From NCBI RefSeq assembly GCF_001936615.1, contig NZ_MLBF01000005.1, forward strand, positions 96,734 to 160,733: 64,000 bases of DNA, in the 5' to 3' direction. Shown piece after piece: positions 57,825-64,000 of the stretch. This stretch comes from Desulfosporosinus metallidurans. Lineage in GTDB: Bacteria; Bacillota; Desulfitobacteriia; Desulfitobacteriales; Desulfitobacteriaceae. A model generated the notes under the pieces. That model ran no database searches, had not been told where the DNA came from, and saw only the letters and a list, made by a program, of their open reading frames with translations. Positions within the stretch are counted from its first letter, which is position 1. Every line of letters begins with the position of its first letter. The translations under genes were made by a program, and so were the position numbers.

Positions 57825-59721
57825 ATCTGTTATCCCGATATCGGGATAAGATATCCGTGCGTACCGTTCGGTACACGGCGGTTCCTCAGTTTACGCTGTA
57901 ACTTGTCGATAATACTCTGAAAAGAACAGGAATCCAAATCCTTTAATAACATTGTTTGTTAGGGATTTGGCTAGGATTGGGCTATTGGATGTTCTCCAGT
58001 AGCTCTTTCTTGTGTTTGCGTATTCCCATGCTTTCTGCTCGCGGATCCCTAGTGACTTAAGCATTTTCAGCTTTGTCCTCACTCGTTTCCATTGTTTCCA
58101 GTAGATCATGCGAATACGTCTTCTCATCCAAGAATCGGTTTCTAACAGCAACTTCTTTATGTCCGCCAACTTAAAGTAGTTTATCCACCCCATGATGTAG
58201 CGTCTGAGTTCTGTTGCCCTGATTTCATTGCCCATTCCGTTGCTTCTGGAAGTAAGCTCTTTCACTTTGCAACGCATCTTTGCAACCGATTTTGGATGTA
58301 TTCTGACCCTCATTTTGCCTTTGGTTCGGTAAAACGAGAATCCAAGAAATTTTACCTTCCCTACGTAATCGACCACCGTTTTCTCCTTATTCACTTTAAG
58401 AAATAACCTTTTCTCGATGAAGGGGAGGATGTTGTTTAGCACACGTTGTGCGCTTCTTCTACTTCTGCAGAAGACCATTAGATCGTCCGCATAACGGACG
58501 AACCTGTGACCCCTTCTCTCAAGCTCCTTGTCCAGTTCATTTAACATAATGTTACTAAGAATTGGACTAAGAGGGCCGCCTTGCGGTACGCCGACTTCTG
58601 TTTCTTCGAAGCTGTCTCTAATAATGACTCCTGCTCTCAGGTATTTATGGATAAGCGATATTACTCGACCATCTTTGATTGTTCTTGCTAGTACTTCGAT
58701 CAATTTACTTTGGTTCACAGAATCAAAGTACTTCTCCAAGTCCATGTCTACAACATATTTATATCCTTCATCTATGTTGTTCTGACATTTCTTGATGGCG
58801 TCATGAGCGCTTCGTCCAGGTCTGAATCCATAGCTATTGTCCGAAAACTGCTTCTCGAAGATCGGGGTAAGCACTTGGCCTATGGCCTGTTGTACTACTC
58901 GGTCTACTACCGTAGGTATTCCTAATCTTCTTTTCTTCCCGTCTTCCTTTGGTATTTCTACCCTTCGGACGGGATTAGGACGATGTTTACCGTCCAGAAT
59001 TGACTGCTTGAGTTGGTCTCCGTTTTCTTTGAGATATTGCAGAAGTTCATCTACTTTCATCCCATCGACACCGTGAGCCCCTTTGTTGGATTTAACTCTC
59101 TTGTACGCATAGTTCATATTGTTTCTATCCACAATCTTCTCAAGCAGTCTATCCTTCGACATGTCTGCGTCGGTGATGTTGTTTTCAGTTATCCTCGCAG
59201 AACTGTGCACTCCTGCATATTCTTCGTGTTCCGCACTATTCGTTTGCAGTGAGCCTTCCTTACGTCCGATGTCTACTGGAAGTTGGCTGCACTTTGCTCC
59301 TGTTCTGGTAACATTCATTGACTACCACCTCCTAAGGTTCAACCCTTCCCCGATGATGTCGACTTCCTCGGGTACTATGGTATCTGCTGACTCCTCATGA
59401 CAAACCTTGTTTCAACCGTGATTCAAACTGATCTCCTCACGTCCATGAGACCTCCCACGGTAAGACGATTCACTTTCATTCCATGTACCCACATCATTTA
59501 CATTGGTATGTCTGTGTAGTTGATTGGACTTCGTTTTGTTTAGCAAACTCGTCCCATATCCTATGCCTGATGATGTTCGTGTTCCTTGGGTCGGAATTTT
59601 GCCTCCAGCTTCCTTCAGATTCCACCTCACGATGGACACCCTTGCTCTTGGCTAATGGTTGGCAACTACAAGCCCCCATAGTGGACTTTCACCACCAAGT
59701 TAATCGCCATGCGTGGCGCAC
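57825..59721 (-). mobile_element. Group II intron, class C type
   Basis: The RNA starts GTGCGCCACGCATGG at 59721, directly after the T-run of a terminator, the usual insertion site for class C introns. About 400 nt of ribozyme precede the reverse transcriptase gene. Domain V is visible as CCGTGTACCGAACGGTACGC at about 57850-57873, and a hairpin ATCTTATCCCGATATCGGGA at 57826-57853 fits domain VI with bulged A. The 3' end is placed at 57825, one base from the RIT repeat; this end is uncertain by a few bases. Confidence 0.82.
57891..59318 (-). CDS. ltrA: Group II intron reverse transcriptase/maturase
   Basis: A 475-residue RT/maturase. RT blocks include RRVEIPKEDGKKRRLGIPTV, DNSYGFRPGRSAHDAIKKCQ, the palm motif EVGVPQGGPLSPILSNIMLN and catalytic YADD in RFVRYADDLMVF. 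The GIIM maturase domain follows, with YIMGWINYFKLADIKK near the C-terminus. No HNH endonuclease domain is present, consistent with class C. ATG 59318 has AGGAGG eight bases upstream. Enables splicing and retromobility of the surrounding intron. Confidence 0.93.
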   Translation of the reverse strand: MNVTRTGAKCSQLPVDIGRKEGSLQTNSAEHEEYAGVHSSARITENNITDADMSKDRLLEKIVDRNNMNYAYKRVKSNKGAHGVDGMKVDELLQYLKENGDQLKQSILDGKHRPNPVRRVEIPKEDGKKRRLGIPTVVDRVVQQAIGQVLTPIFEKQFSDNSYGFRPGRSAHDAIKKCQNNIDEGYKYVVDMDLEKYFDSVNQSKLIEVLARTIKDGRVISLIHKYLRAGVIIRDSFEETEVGVPQGGPLSPILSNIMLNELDKELERRGHRFVRYADDLMVFCRSRRSAQRVLNNILPFIEKRLFLKVNKEKTVVDYVGKVKFLGFSFYRTKGKMRVRIHPKSVAKMRCKVKELTSRSNGMGNEIRATELRRYIMGWINYFKLADIKKLLLETDSWMRRRIRMIYWKQWKRVRTKLKMLKSLGIREQKAWEYANTRKSYWRTSNSPILAKSLTNNVIKGFGFLFFSEYYRQVTA

Positions 59722-59729
59722 TAAAAAAA

Positions 59730-59755
59730 GAGCTGCACCCGTTTAGGTACAGCCC
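59730..59755 (-). terminator. Terminator used as intron insertion site
   Basis: On the minus strand GGGCTGTACC / GGTGCAGCTC (two G-T pairs) with 6-base loop and TTTTTTT, then the intron start. Ends the DUF3846-like gene. Confidence 0.85.
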
Positions 59756-59770
59756 CGAAAGCCCTGCTAA

Positions 59771-60223
59771 TTATAGCTCCATTTCGTCTTCGTCTTCATC
59801 TTCGTCATTAAAAAGAGCCTTCAAGAAGTCGTCACTGCTATTGTAAGATTTAACGCTGACATAGCTCGCGTCCTCGACCTCTTGGATTGTATATAATTCC
59901 GGCTCCCTAAATCGTCTCATGTATTTTTCGATTTGTTCATCCGTAAGAGAAGCTTCTTCACCTGTTCCATCTTCACGGCAGATTATAAAAGTCCCCGCCA
60001 CAATATCACCGTTATCCAGCTTGCGATTTCCTGGAAGCCCCAACAGCTTGCCTTCCTCATTGCAATAGAAGAAGGTGTCCCTGTCAAGTCCGACATACTG
60101 TATATTTCCGCCCACCATCTCCTGCAAGGACCGGAGATTGTTTTCAATTTCAGCTACATAAGGCGGCTTTTCAGGCTCTACAACCAAAACACGAAATTTT
60201 TTCAGATCCGTTTCGTTTTCCAT
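59771..60223 (-). CDS. DUF3846-like protein of the conjugative element
   Basis: A 150-residue soluble protein: FRVLVVEPEKPPYVAEIENN, QYVGLDRDTFFYCNEEGKLL and GDIVAGTFIICREDGTGEEA are typical DUF3846 segments found on conjugative elements. The C-terminus is very acidic (DEDEDEDEMEL). ATG 60223 is chosen with AAGGAGG upstream. Function unknown; perhaps anti-defence or regulatory. Confidence 0.75.
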   Translation of the reverse strand: MENETDLKKFRVLVVEPEKPPYVAEIENNLRSLQEMVGGNIQYVGLDRDTFFYCNEEGKLLGLPGNRKLDNGDIVAGTFIICREDGTGEEASLTDEQIEKYMRRFREPELYTIQEVEDASYVSVKSYNSSDDFLKALFNDEDEDEDEMEL

Positions 60224-60248
60224 AAAAATATAAAACCTCCTTCCGTAC

Positions 60249-61976
60249 TTATGGGTTAATGGGCGCAAGGTGCCAATCGTCATAGAGTGAGCCGGAAATG
60301 CTTACAGCATCCCGTATGCTGATTGACAGCATACCGGCAGGGGTCCAGGCGTCCTGAATGTAGGTATCCACCGTGTATTGTCCGTTGGGATACCAAATCG
60401 GAAGAAAATGCACCCTGCGGTTGTAGGTGGAATAATTGTTTGTCTTAAACTGAAACTGCGCGGAGTATCCGCTTGCCGTCAGGTCCAGCAAACGCCAGTA
60501 ATCCTTGTAATGGAATTCAGGAAAATAGGCGGTCGCCGTCTGCGCACCCGTCACATGAGAGGACGGCGCGTTGGTTGTAAACTGTGCATTAACGGTGGTT
60601 TTTACCCCATAGCCCGATTTCATGGTGCTGCCGCTGGCGGTGGGCACTTTATCATCCGGCAAAAGGCTCATGCTGCCGGAAAGGGATGCGGAATAGTTGT
60701 CTCTGAAAAAATCATACCAGCCGTGGTCCTCCCACCGGCCGAAATCATACCAGCTTCCGTCCTCACCGCCAACCCACACCCAATGGGATATCCATACCCA
60801 ATAGGGATGCCACTGCGCCCACCAAACGCCCCAGGAGGCCGAAGCTTTCACTGCCCTTGACGGAAAACCGACTGTCGAAAAACCGTCGTTTCTATCCGTT
60901 GCCGTGGGATTCGGCGGCTCATTTTCGTCCAGACGGATAATCTTTGCAAGAATTGACGTTTGGCTTAATGTGCCTTTTGTGCTGCTTACCGTAATGGTGA
61001 TTTCCTCCGGGCTGGAGGGTGTGTGCCATTTGCACCACACAAGCTGGCTTTCGCCTGCGGGTATGACGATATTGCTGACGGTGTACGTACTGCCCTTGAT
61101 CCTGAAAGTCACTTTTGCGGGACTGTCGGGATTAATTTCCCCGGAAGCGTAGAGCGTGACCGGAGTGATTACGTCCGTATCTACCCTGTATTGGTAATCA
61201 TAGCTTGTCACAGGAGGCGGGGTTGGGGGTTGTCCGGCAAACCGCACGATACCCAGTCCGAGACAGGCTATAATGGTATCGTTAGACTGGTTTTGGCCCG
61301 TTGCGCCGGAATAGGCGGTAAAACCCAGGTCCGGGGTTTCCAGGAACATCGAGAAAGGCAGGTTTTTGTGGGTCAGAGAGCCCATCTTGGAGCCCAGACC
61401 ACCGCTTAGCAAATTGTCGTACATGGCGGCTTCCGTTGCAGTCATGGCTACTTTCTGCCCTTGAAAAGTAAAATAGGCAATAGGCTCTAAGAAGAGTTTG
61501 TATTCTCCACTAATGAGTGTGTCATAGGAAATCCCTGTTGTTTCTGCAATAGTTTGTACTGCATATTCAGAACAGAAATATGCTTTAATTGCGTCAATAT
61601 TTACGCTACCGTCTGCGCTGACAATTCTTGGCATAGTTATATCGGGATTTTTATAGTTGTATGTCCCGGTAATGACAGATAGTGATGTTCCACTTAGGTA
61701 TTGGATTTTGCTGACTTTCCCGAAATGATATTGTACTGTCGGCGTTATATTGGTAATGTCAATAGACGTTGTCACTGGTGAGCCTGTATTCGCATTGACA
61801 ACCGTTACACGAACCCCGTCATTACCGCCGTTCCAATAGTTTTCACCGCTTCCTCCTCCAAGGCCGCCGCCACCGCCATCCAGGTTCCCACTGCCACCCG
61901 TATCGGCAAGAGCAGCAGTTGGCAAAAGGCTGCACAGCAGCACAAGGCAAAGCATGAAGGACATAATTCTTTTCAA
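60249..61976 (-). CDS. Large secreted protein of the conjugative element
   Basis: A 575-residue exported protein. The signal peptide ends at PTAALA (about residue 25), followed by a Gly-rich linker (GGSGNLDGGGGGLGGGSG). The middle contains beta-rich domains, one of CARDB-like type (about 270-345; SPAKVTFRIKGSTYTVSNIV). Near 380-420 is a Trp-rich stretch (WWAQWHPYWVWISHWVWVGG). Start TTG 61976 has GGAGGTG upstream. Probably exposed on the cell surface and involved in mating contacts; no precise family recognised. Confidence 0.65.
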   Translation of the reverse strand: MKRIMSFMLCLVLLCSLLPTAALADTGGSGNLDGGGGGLGGGSGENYWNGGNDGVRVTVVNANTGSPVTTSIDITNITPTVQYHFGKVSKIQYLSGTSLSVITGTYNYKNPDITMPRIVSADGSVNIDAIKAYFCSEYAVQTIAETTGISYDTLISGEYKLFLEPIAYFTFQGQKVAMTATEAAMYDNLLSGGLGSKMGSLTHKNLPFSMFLETPDLGFTAYSGATGQNQSNDTIIACLGLGIVRFAGQPPTPPPVTSYDYQYRVDTDVITPVTLYASGEINPDSPAKVTFRIKGSTYTVSNIVIPAGESQLVWCKWHTPSSPEEITITVSSTKGTLSQTSILAKIIRLDENEPPNPTATDRNDGFSTVGFPSRAVKASASWGVWWAQWHPYWVWISHWVWVGGEDGSWYDFGRWEDHGWYDFFRDNYSASLSGSMSLLPDDKVPTASGSTMKSGYGVKTTVNAQFTTNAPSSHVTGAQTATAYFPEFHYKDYWRLLDLTASGYSAQFQFKTNNYSTYNRRVHFLPIWYPNGQYTVDTYIQDAWTPAGMLSISIRDAVSISGSLYDDWHLAPINP

Positions 61977-62000
61977 ATGAGCACCTCCAGTCAAAATAAA

Positions 62001-62031
62001 AAGGAGTACGGTTTTTTACACCATACTCCTT
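62001..62031 (-). terminator. Hairpin between conjugative-element genes
   Basis: AAGGAGTA / TACTCCTT with a 15-base loop, between the membrane protein gene and the large secreted protein gene. Confidence 0.6.
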
Positions 62032-62050
62032 GCACTTTATTCATTTCTTA

Positions 62051-62611
62051 TCAATTCATTTGGCCTACCTGTTTATTGATGTCACCATCAGAGCCAATTA
62101 TTTCGCCCTGACTGCCGCCGCCTTCATCCTTCACCCATCCAAAGCCGGGGATATATACCTGGCCGTCCTTTTTGTCCCCGCTTTTGGGCTCACTGCTTTT
62201 TTTCTCCACAGTGGTCTGCACTTTATCATATACAGGCGGCGTATCGGGATTTTTCAGGGCACCTTCATCCTTGACCACAGGTTTTTCCGGTTCAGCCGGT
62301 TTTTGTGGGGTTTCGGCAATCGGTACTTCAACGTCCTGCTGCTTGCTTATATCAAGGACTACATTGCTTGATGTTTGGCTTTCCGTCCCGTTGGTGGGGG
62401 CCGTAATATTGGGGACGGATACCCCGGCCTTGTCGTCGGTTTTTATATCATCTACTGTTACGTTATTGCTTATGTTATTTGCGCTATTTGATTTATCCTT
62501 TTCACCGCTACCTCCGACAAGGGAGAAAACGGCAACGGCCAGAACGAGACATATGGCGGCAAGTCCTGAAACCAGCAGCCTCTTTTGGGTTTTGGCATTT
62601 AATTTGCTCAT
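62051..62611 (-). CDS. Membrane-anchored linker protein of the conjugative element
   Basis: A 186-residue protein with one N-terminal helix (LLVSGLAAICLVLAVAVFSL) and a long low-complexity extracytoplasmic part rich in Asn, Asp, Pro, Lys and Ser, ending in a short ordered motif VYIPGFGWVKDEGGG. ATG 62611 has AAGGAGGT upstream. Similar proteins (DUF6550-like) accompany conjugation genes in Clostridia; role unknown. Confidence 0.7.
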   Translation of the reverse strand: MSKLNAKTQKRLLVSGLAAICLVLAVAVFSLVGGSGEKDKSNSANNISNNVTVDDIKTDDKAGVSVPNITAPTNGTESQTSSNVVLDISKQQDVEVPIAETPQKPAEPEKPVVKDEGALKNPDTPPVYDKVQTTVEKKSSEPKSGDKKDGQVYIPGFGWVKDEGGGSQGEIIGSDGDINKQVGQMN

Positions 62612-62718
62612 AAACTCAACCTCCTTCATAGGCTTTATCTATAAAATCGAAGTATATTTCCATACATATTATACCATTACAATTTGGACCGCGTCTAGCG
62701 GCCATTAGTCCTATAATT

Positions 62719-62739
62719 TTTTATCCCTTCGGGATAAAA
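62719..62739 (-). terminator. Hairpin after the pilin-like gene
   Basis: TTTTATCCC / GGGATAAAA with loop TTC, just after the stop of the gene ending at 62752. Confidence 0.75.
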
Positions 62740-62751
62740 TGCACAATCCTT

Positions 62752-63294
62752 CTAGAATTTTGGTGTAAATCCTCCTTTCAACTTCATGGTAATTTTCAAG
62801 GGTGGAAGATGTCTCCACCCAAAGGATAGGGGCACTTCCACATCCACTGTCCCCGTCGCGGATAGCTGCGAAATGCCGCTGGTACTGGCCGGGGCAAGGG
62901 GCGCGTTCTGCATACTGACGGACAGGTCAGACAGGGTGTATTCCACATCGGGGCCTGTGTATTTTACATATTTTGTGCCTTCTTTTTTTACGCCCAAGGT
63001 GCTTTCCAGGCGGGAGTATACATCCCCGGTGTCCAGCTTGACCACCCAATCCGTCCCGCTTAAGGTATAGCCTCCGCTGTAGCCCTCACGCAGTCCGTTG
63101 TAGGCGTCGTCCCAATTTTCGGTGGCAACGTCAATCATTGCGGACTGAATTGCGTCCCGCACACCGCTTGCTATAACCATCAGCCGCATATATTCAAAGA
63201 CCGCGCAGGACAGGATAATCACGACAAGGACAATTGCCAGCGTCAAAGGGGCGGAATTACCGGAGGTATGCCGGAGGATTTTTCCGAACTTCAT
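62752..63294 (-). CDS. Pilin-like membrane protein (TadE/DUF4320-like)
   Basis: A 180-residue protein with an N-terminal hydrophobic helix (PLTLAIVLVVIILSCAVFEY, about 16-35) and an extracytoplasmic beta-rich domain. The helix-first architecture and the following FEYMRLMVIASGVRDAIQ resemble TadE/pseudopilin proteins. It overlaps the next upstream gene by 4 bp. Together with the CpaE-like protein it suggests a Tad-like surface structure on this element. Confidence 0.7.
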   Translation of the reverse strand: MKFGKILRHTSGNSAPLTLAIVLVVIILSCAVFEYMRLMVIASGVRDAIQSAMIDVATENWDDAYNGLREGYSGGYTLSGTDWVVKLDTGDVYSRLESTLGVKKEGTKYVKYTGPDVEYTLSDLSVSMQNAPLAPASTSGISQLSATGTVDVEVPLSFGWRHLPPLKITMKLKGGFTPKF

Positions 63295-63686
63295 TTATGA
63301 TACACCTCCGATACGCCTGTCGCCTTCGCGGGCAGAGTAATGGGGAAGGAAGAAAAATCACCAAACAGGCCGATATTGACCGTGGTGGAAAGTGTTACGG
63401 TAAATTCTTCGTTCAACTGAAGGTTGCCGGTTTTCGACCAACTGATGGCTGGGTTCAGGCCGGTGTCATCTTTCAGCCGGTTGGCTCTTGCCGTAGTTTC
63501 GCTCCCCACGCGCCCGGCGATTTCAGCCGTGCGGCAAAGCTCCGCTGCAAAGGTGTCAAGCTGCTGTTTGGCGACAAACACCGGCGCAACCCTGACCACT
63601 AGGGCAAGCACCATCATCACCGCAAGGACCACCACGACCGCATCAATATATCCTTTTCCGCTTTTGGATTTCAGCACGTTTAGCAT
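63291..63686 (-). CDS. DUF4320-like pseudopilin
   Basis: A 131-residue protein with an N-terminal helix (AVVVVLAVMMVLALVVRVAP) and a short extracytoplasmic domain (LCRTAEIAGRVGSE; SFPITLPAKATGVSE). DUF4320 proteins are common in Firmicute conjugative elements. Overlaps both neighbouring genes by a few bases. Confidence 0.75.
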   Translation of the reverse strand: MLNVLKSKSGKGYIDAVVVVLAVMMVLALVVRVAPVFVAKQQLDTFAAELCRTAEIAGRVGSETTARANRLKDDTGLNPAISWSKTGNLQLNEEFTVTLSTTVNIGLFGDFSSFPITLPAKATGVSEVYHK

Positions 63687-64000
63687 GGCTCCACCTCCGG
63701 GTCTCCTTCCTGCTCATCATCGGGAAGCAAGTCATAATCTGCTTCCTCGTTTCGTCTATCTTCCGTTTCCCACAGATGATGCTCCAATTCTTCCTGCATA
63801 CTGAAAGAATTTTCATAATTCCATGAATGAGCAATGACAAACAAAGGTTCTTGAAATTTCATAAGGTATTCCATCTGTTCCTCCAAAGGCTCAACGCTTT
63901 TCGTGAGCAGGTGGTAGACCAGCCGCATATTGGCAAATTCCCTTACCTGTCCTATAATCTCGGCTTTGTCCATGTCGTTTATTTTATTGAGATAGGCTTC
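63680..64000 (-). CDS. Unknown conjugative-element protein, 5' end outside the window
   Basis: The frame is open from 63680 to the right edge. The internal ATG 63973 has no ribosome binding site and the nine codons before it read EAYLNKIND, which look like coding sequence, so the true start is probably outside. The visible 107 residues are helical, with LVYHLLTKSVEPLEEQMEYL, and end in an acidic tail. No family recognised. Confidence 0.6.
   Translation of the reverse strand, partial: EAYLNKINDMDKAEIIGQVREFANMRLVYHLLTKSVEPLEEQMEYLMKFQEPLFVIAHSWNYENSFSMQEELEHHLWETEDRRNEEADYDLLPDDEQEGDPEVEPC

Noticed and set aside
1..64000. CRISPR arrays, rRNA or tRNA genes
   Set aside because: No regularly spaced repeats and no tRNA- or rRNA-like segments beyond the 17-base I-CeuI-type match were found.

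Overview
This window looks like a chromosome segment of an anaerobic, sulfur-metabolising Firmicute, most likely of the Desulfosporosinus/Desulfitobacterium type (Peptococcaceae sensu lato). The evidence is good AGGAGG ribosome binding sites with frequent GTG/TTG starts, cell-wall-binding-repeat-2 (CWB2) surface proteins, a PsrABC/PhsABC-type molybdoenzyme, CoA-activase, Hdr-like and DGC-domain proteins, and a Firmicute-type conjugative element. I see no rRNA, tRNA or CRISPR array.

Layout. 1-10.5 kb: a MacAB-like efflux operon with a lipoprotein, two CWB2 surface proteins, a PAP2-type phosphatase, an integral membrane acyltransferase-like protein, and a receiver-only response regulator whose paralogue is cut by the left edge. 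10.7-15 kb: a Met-rich two-component system with TPR, SHOCT and DUF2680-like neighbours, plus degraded tails of a duplicated copy. 15-19.5 kb: a polysaccharide cluster (UDP-galactopyranose mutase, two GT2 glycosyltransferases, a flippase-like membrane protein). 19.9-20.3 kb: a rhodanese fragment with UGA at its catalytic cysteine. 20.5-27 kb: an MFS exporter; an operon of HdrA-like, ferredoxin, DGC-GcvH fusion, two DGC proteins and ferredoxin; an ArsR regulator; an EGID-type cysteine desulfurase and a DUF3343 protein. 27-33 kb: an ArsR/CDF metal-efflux pair and a giant CoA-dehydratase activase. 33-40.3 kb: a split YeeE-TusA-YeeE carrier set, a LysR regulator, and a molybdopterin oxidoreductase operon. 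40.4-46.7 kb: a ferredoxin pseudogene, ArsR, lipoate-protein ligase, dihydrolipoamide dehydrogenase, YnfA, a CopZ-like protein, a broken MtrA-like gene and a MetE-like methyltransferase. 46.8-48.25 kb: two overlapping genes that each read through in-frame UGA codons. 48.5 kb to the end: an integrative conjugative element (ICE) on the minus strand, interrupted by a recombinase-in-trio (RIT) element directly abutting a group IIC intron.

The most interesting content has two parts. First, a selenoprotein locus at 46.8-48.25 kb. An ArsR-family regulator has UGA at codon 72. The overlapping DUF5714/AhpD-like protein has UGA at codons 17 and 312, giving C-U and CxxU motifs. Each UGA is followed, 18-20 nt on, by the apical G of a stem-loop of bacterial SECIS type. 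A fourth UGA at the catalytic cysteine of the rhodanese remnant suggests wider ancestral selenocysteine use. Second, a lipoyl-sulfur system. A fused DGC-lipoyl (GcvH) carrier sits in an Hdr-like/ferredoxin operon, and its plausible partners (lipoate ligase, dihydrolipoamide dehydrogenase) lie 17-20 kb away. A 330-bp paralogous block carrying reciprocal ArsR/DLD remnants, and a shared AT-rich palindrome, tie the two loci together. With the cysteine desulfurase, TusA, YeeE and Psr-like reductase, this suggests a sulfane-sulfur (or selenium) trafficking and electron-transfer network. Functions are inferred from families recognised by eye; no database search was run.
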